Below are positions 7,272 through 16,267 of a stretch of DNA of 64,000 bases, one piece after another. Each line of letters opens with the position of its first letter. Position 1 is the first letter of the stretch. The DNA is taken from contig NZ_PJME01000005.1 of NCBI RefSeq assembly GCF_002954775.1, forward strand, positions 310,001-374,000. The letters are read 5' to 3'. The position numbers were made by a program, and so were the translations under genes. Below the pieces are notes generated by a model. It ran no database searches, was not told the origin of the DNA, and saw only the letters and a list, made by a program, of their open reading frames with translations. Origin of the DNA: Streptomyces geranii. Lineage in GTDB: Bacteria > Actinomycetota > Actinomycetes > Streptomycetales > Streptomycetaceae.

Positions 7272-10238
7272 TCACTCCTCGTCGCGCAGCCGGGCCGCCA
7301 GGGCGACCAGTGCCTCGGTCTCCTCGGTGTGGCCGAGGGCGGTCAGGCGGGAGATCGCCGCGTCGAGGCGGGTGAGTGCGGGGGCGGGGCGTTCCAGGTA
7401 GAGGCCCTCCACCGCGCCCGCGAGCCGGACGCACTCGGCCCATTCCCCGGCGCGGTCGTCGTCCTTCTTCTCCGGCTCGCCGAGCAGGCCGAGCGCCTTC
7501 TCCAGGGCGACCAGGGAGTCGTCGTACGCGCCCGCGTAGGCGTGGACCCGCCCGTGTTCGTAGGCCAGGGCGGTGTCCAGGGAGCGGCCGTGTGTCCGGT
7601 GTCCGGCGGCGCGTGCCTCGTCGGCGACCCGGCCCGCGTCCGTGAGGTAGACGAGCGCGTCGGGCAGGCCCTCGGGGCCCTGCTTCTGGGTCTGGAGCCG
7701 GGCGAGTTCACGCAGGCAGTTGCTGAGCTGCTCGTGGCGCGGGGCCTTGGCGTGGGCGGCGAGTGCCTGGTCGGCGGCCTCGCGGGCGCGGGCGAACTCG
7801 CCGGACTCACCGAGGAGTACGGCGGTCTCCGAGGCGATCATCGCGTGGCTGCCGGGGTCGTCGTCCCAGCCCGCCGACTCGGCCGCGAGGGTGACGAACT
7901 CCGCCGTGGCGGCCTTGAGATCCTCGCCCGTGTGCAGCGCGCGGGCCCGGATCAGGCGCAGCTGGGCGACGACCCGGTCGTCCATCTCCCCGGCGGTGAC
8001 GTCCGGTTCGGCCAGCAGGGAGTCGAGCAGGGCGATGCAGTCCTCGACCCGGTCCAGGTCGAGGCTGAGCTGCGCGACATTGCTGTACGTGCAGAACGCG
8101 TCCAGCCTGCTGCCCTGGCGGAGGTCCGCCTCCGCGGAGCGCGTCAGGTGCCGCAGCGCCTCGTCGGGGCGGCCCAGGTGCATGGACGCCTCGGCGAGAT
8201 CACCGTGCAGGCGGGTGATGTCGACGGTGTCCGCCGGCCATTCGGCGGCCAGGCGCAGGGCCTCGGTGAGATCCGTGTACGCGGTCTGCGGGTCCCTCAG
8301 GCCCAGTTGGAGCCGCCCGCGCAGGCCGAGCGTGCGGGGCAGGTGCCAGGCGGGGCCCTGCGTCCGCAGCCGGTCGAGGACGCCGTCGAGTGCGGTGACC
8401 GCGGTGGGCAGGTCGCCGGAGATGGCGTAGGTGCTGGCCCGCAGGAGCAGGGCGCCCGCGATCTGCCCGGTGATGTCGTGCCGGGTGGCGAAGGCGTGCA
8501 GCAGGTCCACCTCGGCGAGGACCGGCGCGATGTGCTCCTCGCTGCGCAGGGTCTGCATGAGCAGGCCGAGCGTGGTGGCCCGCAGCCGCAGCAGCCGGGC
8601 CTCCTGGTACGGGGCGAGGCCGGACGTCTCCTCGTGCAGCCGGACCATGGCGGTGTGGGCGGCGGTCAGCGCGGCGGCCTTCGCCTCGGCGGCCTCGGTG
8701 TCCGCGAGGTTCTCGTCGGGGATCTCGGCGCCGGCGAGCAGGGCGCAGGCGCGGGCGAGCGTCGCGTGACCCGGTTCACCGGCGTCGTCGTAGAGGGCCG
8801 CGGCCTCCTCGTGCAGGGCGGCGGAGTCGGCGTACTCGTCCTTGTTCCCCAGCCTGCCCGCCTCCTCGGCCAGCAGGTCGGCGCGCAGCCGGACGAGCGG
8901 GCCGACGGCCGGGTCGTCGGGGTGGGTGTAGTCGCGGGCCGCGACGAGGGTGCGCAGCCGCGCCCAGCAGGCGTGCGCGTCCGGGTGCCCCTTCTCCTCC
9001 AACGCCCTTGCGCGCAGGATGAGTTCGGGCAGCGACTCGGGGACCTCGGCGGCCGGGCGCGCGGCGGGTGCGGGGACCGGGGCCGCCGTCCGGCCCGCCG
9101 CCGGGGCCACGTCGTCGAGGCTGCGGGGGCGCAGGGTCAGTTCCAGGGAGTCCAGGAGCGGGGTCCGCTCCAGGCGGGCGGTGCGGCGGTCGGTGTGGGC
9201 GGTGGTGCCGTTGCGGGTGTCGAAGCGGGCGGCGAGGTCGTCGGCGCGGCCCCGCACCTCGGCGCGCAGACCGGCCACCGTCCAGGTGCGGCCCGCGTAG
9301 CCGGCGGCGGGCAGCTCGCCGTGGCCGAGACCTTCGACGCGCCCCAGGAGGACCTCGACGCCGGTGAGGAAGCCGAGCTGGTCCAGCGGGGAGTCGACCT
9401 CGTCGAACAGGGAGCGGTTCTCGGCGAGGAGTTCCAGGCCGCGTGCCTCGTTGCCGGTCAGCGCGCAGAACTCCAGGTGTCTGCCGACCTCCTGGGCCAT
9501 CGAGGGGTTGCGGCGGCAGGCCCGGTAACCGGCGAGGTGCAGTTCGCGGGCCCGGTCGGTGCGGCCGGTGCGCAGCAGGGGCAGCAGCGCGTACGAGACG
9601 GAGCGGGCGGGTTCCTCCTGGCAGGACTCCTTCCCGGCCAGGACGGGCTCCCAGGCGCGCAGCGCCCGCTCGTCGTCGCCCGCCGTGAGGGCGTACAGCG
9701 CGCGCTCGCAGGTCTCGCAGGCCTCGCAGTCGCTGAGCCGGGTACGGGTGCGGCCCGCCCACAGTTCGTAGGCGCCGGTGGTGTCCTCGCCTGTGTGGAA
9801 GGCGAGTTGGTAGGCCTGGCCGTAGTACGGCTGGAGGCCGAGGCCGGCCTTCTCGTACCGGTCGCGCATCTCGGTCTGCCACTGGCGCAGGCTCGTCAGC
9901 GGTATCTCGGGCAGGGCGCGCAGGGCGTTGGCAACCCACTTGAACCGCCAGAACAGCAGATGGCGCAGGCGTTCGTCGAAGACGTCGGGCTGCTCGTCGA
10001 AGAGGGTGAGCAGCCGGGCGAAGACGACGGGCGACTTCCGGGGTTCGGAGCCGTAGGTGTACGCCTCCTGCAGTTCGAGGAGTGCCCGGACGAGCGGGAC
10101 GGGCTCCGCGAACTGCTCGGCTGCGTCGACGAGTTCCTCGGCGGTGACGGTGCGCGGGCGGCCGTACGGGCGCTGGTGGTTCTCCTGGAGCGCCTGGAGC
10201 AGTTCGTCGGTGTTCCGGGGGTGGGGTGCGGTCGGCAT
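7272..10238 (-). CDS. large TPR-repeat protein paired with Hsp90-like ATPase
   Basis: 988 aa; the ATG at 10238 lies 2 nt after the stop of the Hsp90-family gene, so the two are translationally coupled. The protein is alpha-helical throughout, with many TPR-like units in the second half (for example DLAEASMHLGRPDEALRHL, GEFARAREAADQALAAH, YAGAYDDSLVALEKAL). A cluster of cysteines (DCEACETCERALYALTAGDD, about residue 155) may bind metal or be structural. No enzymatic motif is visible. TPR proteins commonly dock onto Hsp90 in eukaryotes, and the obligate pairing suggests a dedicated co-chaperone or substrate adaptor; this is inference. Open frames on the opposite strand are composition artefacts. 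Confidence 0.8.
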   Translation of the reverse strand: MPTAPHPRNTDELLQALQENHQRPYGRPRTVTAEELVDAAEQFAEPVPLVRALLELQEAYTYGSEPRKSPVVFARLLTLFDEQPDVFDERLRHLLFWRFKWVANALRALPEIPLTSLRQWQTEMRDRYEKAGLGLQPYYGQAYQLAFHTGEDTTGAYELWAGRTRTRLSDCEACETCERALYALTAGDDERALRAWEPVLAGKESCQEEPARSVSYALLPLLRTGRTDRARELHLAGYRACRRNPSMAQEVGRHLEFCALTGNEARGLELLAENRSLFDEVDSPLDQLGFLTGVEVLLGRVEGLGHGELPAAGYAGRTWTVAGLRAEVRGRADDLAARFDTRNGTTAHTDRRTARLERTPLLDSLELTLRPRSLDDVAPAAGRTAAPVPAPAARPAAEVPESLPELILRARALEEKGHPDAHACWARLRTLVAARDYTHPDDPAVGPLVRLRADLLAEEAGRLGNKDEYADSAALHEEAAALYDDAGEPGHATLARACALLAGAEIPDENLADTEAAEAKAAALTAAHTAMVRLHEETSGLAPYQEARLLRLRATTLGLLMQTLRSEEHIAPVLAEVDLLHAFATRHDITGQIAGALLLRASTYAISGDLPTAVTALDGVLDRLRTQGPAWHLPRTLGLRGRLQLGLRDPQTAYTDLTEALRLAAEWPADTVDITRLHGDLAEASMHLGRPDEALRHLTRSAEADLRQGSRLDAFCTYSNVAQLSLDLDRVEDCIALLDSLLAEPDVTAGEMDDRVVAQLRLIRARALHTGEDLKAATAEFVTLAAESAGWDDDPGSHAMIASETAVLLGESGEFARAREAADQALAAHAKAPRHEQLSNCLRELARLQTQKQGPEGLPDALVYLTDAGRVADEARAAGHRTHGRSLDTALAYEHGRVHAYAGAYDDSLVALEKALGLLGEPEKKDDDRAGEWAECVRLAGAVEGLYLERPAPALTRLDAAISRLTALGHTEETEALVALAARLRDEE

Positions 10239-10240
10239 CG

Positions 10241-12091
10241 TCAGCTGTCCTTGCGGAGGGCGTGGGCGAGGAGGTTGAGGAAGGAGCGGTTGATGAGGCT
10301 CGACTCGGAGGGCCGCAGCGGGCGCCGGGAGAGCATCGCGGCCTGGCCGTAGAGGGCTTCGGCGCTGGTGCGGGCCAGTTCGGGCTCGTCGATGGTGACG
10401 GCGGTGCGGACCAGCGGGTTGAGCTGGTTGAGGATCAGCTGGGCGCGCGGTGCCTCCTGGCGCAGGGCGCCGAGGATGTCGCCCCACAGGCCGCCCTCCT
10501 GCTCGCGGGCGAGCTGGGAGCGGGTGCGTTCGTGGCGGGCCTCGCGGCTGTCCATCAGGAGGGCGGGGGCGGAGGCGGGCTGGAAGGTGCGCAGGGCGAC
10601 GTCGCAGTCGAAGACGGCGAGGGCGTCGCGGGCCAGGGCGAGATAGGCCGCGGCGGCCAGTTCCGTCTCCCGGTCGACGGGGTCGAGGTGGGCGGTGAGG
10701 GTCGCCGGGTCGAGGTCGGCGACGGCGGTCCCGGGCCTGACCTCGGGGAGCCGGTGGACGAGTTCGCGGTCGTAGGTGTAGCCGCCGTTGACGACGCCGA
10801 GTCCGGCGGCGGAGGCGATCGCGGCGATCTGCCGGAACTCCTCCACGCTGGACGTGACGAGCACGGTGCGGTGGGTGCGGGCGAACTCGTCGAGGGTGGT
10901 GTGCCCGTCGGTGGTCTCGAACGGCAGCCAGGGCAGCAGCATCCGCAGGATCTCGTCGTCGTGCACGGCGAGGGACTTCACGGCGAGGTGGTGGGCCTGG
11001 AGGAAGCGGCCGAGCAGGTCGGGGTCGCTGGCGGCGGCGCGGGCGATCCAGTCGCGCAGCCGTTCGGCGAGCGCGTCGCGTACGGCGGCGAGGGTGTCGT
11101 CCTCGTACAGGGACTCGCGGGACGCCGTGGGGCGCAGGCTCTCGGCGTCGACGACGCAGCGCACGAAGAAGGCCCACTCAGGGAGGATCTCCTCGGCCTG
11201 CTCGGACAGCAGCATGCCCTTCACATGGACCCGGTGACCGTGTCGGCGCCCGGCGGGCACGGTCTCGGGCAGCACGCACGCGATGCCCTTCAGCCCGACG
11301 GCGGGCAGGTCCAGCTCGATGGTGTCCAGCGGCGCGAACCCGAACACGTCCTCGCCGTACGCGGCCAGCGCCCGGGACCGGGCACCGGGCGTGGGGTACG
11401 TGCGCGCCCAGGGCGCGGGCTCGGGGTTGACGGACGCGCCTGGCCCGCCGGTGCCGTCGTCGAAGCCGACCGGGTGCCGCAGCAGCGAGCCGAAGTGCCG
11501 TGCCAGCGCGTGCACCTGCGTCGGCCTGGTCCACTCGGCGGCGTCGGCGCGGGGGGTCAGGGTGACGGTGGTGCCGGGCGCGGGACGGGCGGAGGCGGGC
11601 AGGGTCCGGACGCTGTAGCTCCCGTCGCCACGCCCCCGCCACTCCACGGCGGGCGCGTCAGGGGTACGGGCGGAACGGCTCAGGACGTGGATCTCGTCGG
11701 CGACCAGAAAGCAGGAGAGCAGACCGATGCCGAACTGCCCGATGAAATCGGCGCGTTGCTCGGCGATGCGGTCGGCGCGCTTGCTGCTGCGGCCGATCGT
11801 GGCGAGGAAGGTGTGCACATCGTCCTCGGTGAGCCCGACACCGTCGTCCTCGACCCGCACCACCGCCCCGTCGGCGTACAGCCGAATGCCGAACGCGTCG
11901 GCGGACGCGCCCGGTTCGAGCCCACGCCGGGCGGTGAGCGCGTCCACCGCGTTCTGCAGCAGTTCGCGGAGGTAGACGCGGGGGCTGGAGTAGAGGTGAT
12001 GGGAGAGGAGGTCGACGAGGCCACGCAGATCGACCTGAAAGGTCCGGTCGGCGGCGGGACTCGGGCTCAAGGGGGCGTCGGGCAGTGTCAT
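10241..12091 (-). CDS. Hsp90-family ATPase (divergent HtpG)
   Basis: 616 aa, close to the usual length of bacterial HtpG. The N-terminal GHKL ATPase domain is intact: YLRELLQNAVDAL (catalytic Glu and Mg-binding Asn), VEDDGVGLTEDDV, and the lid and G-box FIGQFGIGLLSCF with the phosphate-binding glycines. A middle-domain RGVVDAESLRP-like segment (FFVRCVVDAESLRPTASRESL) is recognisable as the Hsp90 RGVVDSEDLPLNISRE motif. The C-terminal region is divergent. It acts as an ATP-driven chaperone. The gene overlaps nothing but ends 2 nt before a large TPR gene, suggesting one functional unit. It is probably not the main housekeeping chaperone, given this special context. Confidence 0.88.
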   Translation of the reverse strand: MTLPDAPLSPSPAADRTFQVDLRGLVDLLSHHLYSSPRVYLRELLQNAVDALTARRGLEPGASADAFGIRLYADGAVVRVEDDGVGLTEDDVHTFLATIGRSSKRADRIAEQRADFIGQFGIGLLSCFLVADEIHVLSRSARTPDAPAVEWRGRGDGSYSVRTLPASARPAPGTTVTLTPRADAAEWTRPTQVHALARHFGSLLRHPVGFDDGTGGPGASVNPEPAPWARTYPTPGARSRALAAYGEDVFGFAPLDTIELDLPAVGLKGIACVLPETVPAGRRHGHRVHVKGMLLSEQAEEILPEWAFFVRCVVDAESLRPTASRESLYEDDTLAAVRDALAERLRDWIARAAASDPDLLGRFLQAHHLAVKSLAVHDDEILRMLLPWLPFETTDGHTTLDEFARTHRTVLVTSSVEEFRQIAAIASAAGLGVVNGGYTYDRELVHRLPEVRPGTAVADLDPATLTAHLDPVDRETELAAAAYLALARDALAVFDCDVALRTFQPASAPALLMDSREARHERTRSQLAREQEGGLWGDILGALRQEAPRAQLILNQLNPLVRTAVTIDEPELARTSAEALYGQAAMLSRRPLRPSESSLINRSFLNLLAHALRKDS

Positions 12092-12199
12092 CGGGCAGTC
12101 CGGGGTGGGAGGGGCGACGGGTGGCGGGCGGCACCCGCGCCGGTGGGTACTCGGGCACAGCGGCGGCGGTGTCCGGGCGGGACAGGGACCGGCGGGCGA

Positions 12200-13186
12200 T
12201 CAGGCGCGGCGGTGACGGCGGGCGAACTGCTGCTCGGGCTCCGCGAAGTAGGTCCACGGCCACTTGGTGTAGGCGCCGTCCAGCGTTCGGAAGACACGCT
12301 TGACGGTGTGGCGCTCGTCGGCCAGCGACAGGGCCATGGCGAACAGGCTGAAGTCCTGCTGCCAGCCCGGGCGCCACTCGTAGGCGGGGTGCAGAATGCT
12401 GAACTCCGCCGCTTCCCGCAACTGCGCCTGGATCTCGGGGGTTTCAAGGTAGTCCCCGCGGTCCGACTCGACCCACTCCTCGATGTACGCCATGGCGATC
12501 ACACAGCCGAGGCGGTGCCCGTGCGGGGCACGGCCGGCCGCCTCCTGCGCGAACGCGAGGGCCTGGCCCGGCTCGCCGCTCCAGCGGGGCTGCAGTTGGG
12601 ACACCCACTCGATGTGGGTCTCCAGGTCCAGGGGGTCGCGGCGCAGGGCCGCGTCCCGCCGGGTCTCGTTGACGGCGGGGCCCAGTGACATGCCCCGGCC
12701 GGAGGTCAGGAGGCGGCGCCAGGGGGTCACCCACTCGGGACGCAACTCGGCGGCCTCCAGGAGCTGTTCCTCGGCGATCTCCAGGCGTTCGTGGAAGACG
12801 CGCCACTGGTCCCGCGTGACGTTCGCGGCGCGGGCGGAGGTGCGGGCCTCCCAGCCCCAGCTGATGTGGCGGGTCCCGGATATGAGCAGGGCGGTCGCCC
12901 GGTGCTCCGCGTCCTCCTCGACGGCCCGGCCGATCCAGTCCTGCACGCCGTCCAGCTCGGCGAGTTCGGCCAGGACCCGGTGGTCGCGGCCGAGATCGAA
13001 GGGGGCCAGCGCCTCCTTCACCGCCGCCCAGTCCCCGGCGTCGGCCGCCTCCACCAGCGCGAGCACCCGCGTGTCGCCGAGCGCCCGCAGCGTGTACACG
13101 CCGCTCTTCTGACCGCGCGGTACGGGAAGGGCGTACGGATCCGCCGTCGGTCTCTCCGTGCCCCTGCCGAACAGCTTGCCCAACAT
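12200..13186 (-). CDS. hypothetical helical-repeat protein
   Basis: 328 aa; ATG 13186 is preceded by GGGAGGAC. It begins MLGKLFGRG, has no signal peptide, and is predicted to be nearly all helical, with pairs of helices reminiscent of degenerate TPR units (EEQLLEAAELRPEWVTPWRRL, EPGQALAFAQEAAGRAPHGH). It is Trp-rich (about 17 Trp), notably in HISWGWEARTS and YTKWPWTYF. No catalytic motif was found. It lies 108 nt upstream of the Hsp90-like gene on the same strand and may be co-transcribed. Function unknown. Confidence 0.75.
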   Translation of the reverse strand: MLGKLFGRGTERPTADPYALPVPRGQKSGVYTLRALGDTRVLALVEAADAGDWAAVKEALAPFDLGRDHRVLAELAELDGVQDWIGRAVEEDAEHRATALLISGTRHISWGWEARTSARAANVTRDQWRVFHERLEIAEEQLLEAAELRPEWVTPWRRLLTSGRGMSLGPAVNETRRDAALRRDPLDLETHIEWVSQLQPRWSGEPGQALAFAQEAAGRAPHGHRLGCVIAMAYIEEWVESDRGDYLETPEIQAQLREAAEFSILHPAYEWRPGWQQDFSLFAMALSLADERHTVKRVFRTLDGAYTKWPWTYFAEPEQQFARRHRRA

Positions 13187-13274
13187 CCCGTGTCCTCCCG
13201 TGGTCCCGCGTGATCGTGAAGGGCAGCTTAAACGGCACCACTGACACCGGTTCCACAGGGTTTTCACCGAAAAA

Positions 13275-13308
13275 GCGTCCGACCCGGGACAACTCCCGGG
13301 TCGGACGC
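13275..13308 (-). terminator. strong intrinsic terminator of the DUF1996 gene
   Basis: A perfect 15-bp stem (13275-13289 with 13294-13308) and a CAAC loop lie 28 nt beyond the stop of the minus-strand DUF1996 gene. On that strand the stem is followed by CTTTTTC, a good T-tract. It ends the DUF1996 transcript before the helical-repeat gene. Confidence 0.85.
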
Positions 13309-13336
13309 CCTGCTTCGCGGCACTACCTGGTCGGAC

Positions 13337-14791
13337 TCAGCTGCACTTGCGTCCGGTGTTGATGCACTGGACGAGCTTGTTCATCAGCTTCGCGTCGAAG
13401 ACGTTGATGAAGTCACCGTGGTCGGTGACCGGCTTGTGCTGCTGCTCGGGGAAACCGTCCAGCGCGTAGAACGGCGTGGTCTTGCCGTTGTCCTTCACGC
13501 TGGGCGCCTTCACGGCGTACACCAGCCGCTGCACCAGCTGCGGGATGGCCTTGAAGCCGGTCGGGCAGTTGCCGTTGGCGTCGGCGAACGCCACGTGGGT
13601 GCGGTGGTTGGCGCTGTCGATGTTCGTGCCGTCCCAGCAGCTCTGGAACTTGAAGGTGCGCACCACGTTGCTGCCGCGCGGGCAGAGCGGGTACTTGTCC
13701 TTCAGCTGCACCTTGTTCTCGAAGCCGGTGCAGCTCCAGGAGGCGTTGGCGTTGGCCGTGCCGTTGACGAACGCCTTGGCGTCGCCGGTGATGATGCGCA
13801 GGAACTTGGGCATCGCGACGACCTTGCCGCGAGGGCTGCCGACGAAGTCCAGCGTGGCCTGCTTCGCCGTCAGGATGCGGCCCGTGTTGCCCTCGGCGCC
13901 GCCGCCCAGCTTGTCGTTGTCGAACTCCTTGGTGCCGTCCTGGACGCGCAGCACCGGCCAGTAGTACGTCGACTTGTCGCCCTGGTTCTGGCAACTGGTC
14001 GCGGCCTTGGCGAAGTCCTGGTCGCTGGAGAAGGCGTCGTTGTCCTGGTTGCCCACGTAGTCGTGCACGTGGTGCGCGCCGTTGGTGACACCGGGGGCGA
14101 CGATGACGTTGTCGCTGTTGTACAGCTTGTTGGCGTTCACCCCGCACTTGGTGACGAAGGAGCCCTTCGAGGCCTTCGACGACCTGGCCGGCGTACGGAC
14201 GTTGGCCTTCACCTTGGTGATGTCGACGAAGTCGGCGGCGACCGGGCCGTTGCCGACGACGCCGGCGTTGGTGTTGTTGGTCGGGCTGGCGGAGGGCTGG
14301 CCGGCGGTGGGCTGGTTGCCGGTGGCCTTCAGCGTGCAGGCCGCCAGGGCGTCGAGGCCCTGCGGCTTGGTTCCGACCCGGCCGATGGCGATGACGATGC
14401 GGTCGATCGTCGCCTTCCGCTTGTCCTTCAGCGGGTTCACGATCGCGTTCTGCGCGAAGTTGGCGTCCTGCGCGATCGCCCGCTGGGAGGTGGACAGGCG
14501 CTGGTACGCCTCGGAGATCTGCTTGTCGAGGAGCGCCAACTCCCGGTCGACCTGGGCCTTCGCCTGGGCGGGCACCGACGTCAACTGCTGGCCCACGTCG
14601 GGACAGACGATGGTGGAAGTGGTGCCGGCCGACAGCACCTCGTTCTGGCCGGAACCCTTCGCCGCGCCGGTCTCGTCGGCCGAGGCGTACATGTTGACCG
14701 CCACGAGCCCACCGGCTCCGATGGCCAGTGCAGCCGCCGCACCTACCGCCCGGCGGGCAGTCTTCGATCTTTTTCGCGTATTGCGTCTCAT
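13337..14791 (-). CDS. secreted DUF1996 protein
   Basis: 484 aa; ATG 14791 follows GAGAGG. A basic N-terminus ([13 protein letters not shown]) and hydrophobic run ([24 protein letters not shown]) form a signal peptide or anchor. Residues ~55-140 are a helical segment of unknown type, then a Pro/Thr/Asn-rich linker. Residues ~185-484 match DUF1996: [69 protein letters not shown]1996 occurs in secreted fungal and actinobacterial proteins of unknown biochemistry; its conserved His, Cys and Asp residues suggest a metal or catalytic site. It is followed by a strong terminator and is monocistronic. Confidence 0.85.
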   Translation of the reverse strand: MRRNTRKRSKTARRAVGAAAALAIGAGGLVAVNMYASADETGAAKGSGQNEVLSAGTTSTIVCPDVGQQLTSVPAQAKAQVDRELALLDKQISEAYQRLSTSQRAIAQDANFAQNAIVNPLKDKRKATIDRIVIAIGRVGTKPQGLDALAACTLKATGNQPTAGQPSASPTNNTNAGVVGNGPVAADFVDITKVKANVRTPARSSKASKGSFVTKCGVNANKLYNSDNVIVAPGVTNGAHHVHDYVGNQDNDAFSSDQDFAKAATSCQNQGDKSTYYWPVLRVQDGTKEFDNDKLGGGAEGNTGRILTAKQATLDFVGSPRGKVVAMPKFLRIITGDAKAFVNGTANANASWSCTGFENKVQLKDKYPLCPRGSNVVRTFKFQSCWDGTNIDSANHRTHVAFADANGNCPTGFKAIPQLVQRLVYAVKAPSVKDNGKTTPFYALDGFPEQQHKPVTDHGDFINVFDAKLMNKLVQCINTGRKCS

Positions 14792-14997
14792 GCAGGCCTC
14801 TCAAGGACATCTCCGGAGCCGGTAGGGCTTCCGGCTATGGGGCAAGCGCGTCCTCAGCTTCGGACTTCTCATAGATACGGATGTGCGGGCGGAATGCTCA
14901 GCGGATTCTCAGGTTCGTAGGTTTCTCCAGATGCAAATCGGGGCAGCGGGCCCCATTTCGGCGAGCGACCACCCCGGATGAACCTCGAATGGGCACC

Positions 14998-15081
14998 GGA
15001 TAGACCTATCCACTTCCGTGCTACGGTGACACCAGGAACCGGATAGCTCTATCCGAATCCGCGAAACGGATAGAGCTAACC
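14998..15081. promoter_or_regulatory. three operator-like repeats upstream of the SDR gene
   Basis: Three copies of GGATAG-N2-CTATCC: 14998-15011 (perfect arms), 15041-15054 (perfect arms) and 15068-15081 (one mismatch, CTAACC). A promoter may use ATAGAC inside the first copy and TACGGT at 15023-15028 with 16-nt spacing, so copies 1, 2 and 3 would sit on the -35, just after the start and in the leader. No regulator gene is adjacent: the divergent neighbour is the DUF1996 gene. The rest of the 337-nt gap 14792-15128 holds nothing recognisable. Confidence 0.6.
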
Positions 15082-15128
15082 ACATACCGCGGCCACCGCC
15101 GCACCACCCCTTGAAAGGACCCGCCACC

Positions 15129-15854
15129 ATGCCCACTCTCGCCATCGTCGGAGCCGGCCCCCAGCTGGGCCTGGCCATCGCCCGCACCTTCGGCACCCAG
15201 GGCTTCGACGTCGCCCTGATCTCCCGCGACCGCGACAAGCTGGACGCGATCGTCGGCAAGCTCGCCGCCGAGGGCGTCACCGCCGCCGCGTTCCCGGCGA
15301 ACATCCTCGACCGCGCCGGCCTCACCCGGGCACTCAAGGACGCGTCCGCCGAGTTCGGCGGTATCGATGTCCTGGAGTACTCCCCGGTGGGGACGTTCGG
15401 CATCACGACGCTGACCTCACCGGCGGAGACGGAGCCGTCCCAGGTGGAGTTCGAGATGAACTTCCAGTTGTACGGCGCCATCGCCGCCACGAAGGCGGTC
15501 CTGCCCGCGATGCGCGAGGCAGGCGCGGGCACGCTCCTCTACACCACCGGGGCGGGCTCGATCTGGCCCGACCCGAGGGTCGCCAACGTGAACGCCGCAG
15601 CGGCGGCGCTACGGAACTGGGTCCTGAACCTGCACAAGGAACTGTCCGACGCGAACACCGGCGTCCAGGCCGCGCACATCGGCATCGACTCGTCGATCGG
15701 CGTCTCCGTCATCCCGGGCGTGGAGGCGGCCCGGCCCGAGGAAATAGCTCCGCTCTACTGGGACTTGCACAGCGCGCGGCGCGGGGACGCGGAACTGGTG
15801 TTCAAGCTGGGGGCGGAGGGGTCCGTGACTGCCCAGGGGGCCGATGGAAGCTGA
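15129..15854 (+). CDS. atypical short-chain dehydrogenase/reductase-like protein
   Basis: 241 aa from ATG 15129, with GAAAGGA upstream. The Rossmann fold start IVGAGPQLGLAIARTFGTQGFDVALISRD carries a Gly-rich loop (GAGPQLG) and an Arg suited to NADP(H). An SDR-like NxxG-equivalent strand (VLEYSPVG) and an LLYTTGAGS strand follow. The region where the catalytic Tyr-x3-Lys should lie reads NVNAAAAALRNWV, lacking both Tyr and Lys, so it may be a non-catalytic or altered SDR. It stands alone, directly behind three strong operator-like repeats, suggesting tight induction by an unknown signal. Confidence 0.85.
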   Translation: MPTLAIVGAGPQLGLAIARTFGTQGFDVALISRDRDKLDAIVGKLAAEGVTAAAFPANILDRAGLTRALKDASAEFGGIDVLEYSPVGTFGITTLTSPAETEPSQVEFEMNFQLYGAIAATKAVLPAMREAGAGTLLYTTGAGSIWPDPRVANVNAAAAALRNWVLNLHKELSDANTGVQAAHIGIDSSIGVSVIPGVEAARPEEIAPLYWDLHSARRGDAELVFKLGAEGSVTAQGADGS

Positions 15855-16267
15855 GGTATCCCGGCGGGCCTCGGGGCCAGTGGGGGTCGCGGTAGCGGCG
15901 GACGGGCGAGGACCGAAAGTGCCGCGAGCCCCCAGATGGACAGTGAGCGTCCTGAGGCCCTGGCCGGAGTCACGACGTGCGACGCCCCTGCCGCCACCGC
16001 GCGTTCGGCATCGGCCAGGTTCATGGGTGCGGGCTCTCCTTGTGCGCGGGGTGCCGTATGCCCGCCGGCGGTCGTCGCCCCCTCCACTCAGCGGCGGCAT
16101 GCCGGCCCGGTCGCCGCGATGTCGGAAGTTCTCCGGACAGCCAGCCCCTGTGTCGGTTTTCCGGGGTTTCCGTGGGCGTGGCTGGGATCGGGCGCCCGGC
16201 GGGGCCGAAGGTTGCGGCGAAGTCAGCCGAGGCCGGTGCCCGAGGGTGCCGCAAAGGGAGAGTTTCC
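15855..16267. other. 413-nt intergenic region with possible gene remnant
   Basis: No convincing intact gene. On the minus strand an ATG at about 16023 follows a good AAGGAG and opens MNLADAERAVAAGASHV, then a short hydrophobic WGLAALSVLA before turning into Pro/Arg-rich sequence that runs antisense into the SDR 3' end. This looks like the first ~40 codons of a lost gene rather than a functional one. The leader of the MFS gene occupies the right end (AAGGGAG at 16253-16259). Confidence 0.3.

Noticed and set aside
7269..10352. Very long open frame on the plus strand opposite the TPR gene
   Set aside because: It mirrors the codon structure of the TPR/Hsp90 genes, is Gly/Val/Gln-rich without domains, and has no ribosome site; typical shadow frame in GC-rich DNA.
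15129..15854. SDR as the missing reductase of the mycolate-like pathway
   Set aside because: It lacks the YxxxK catalytic pair, is 6 kb away and has its own operator array; no evidence links it to the lipid cassette.
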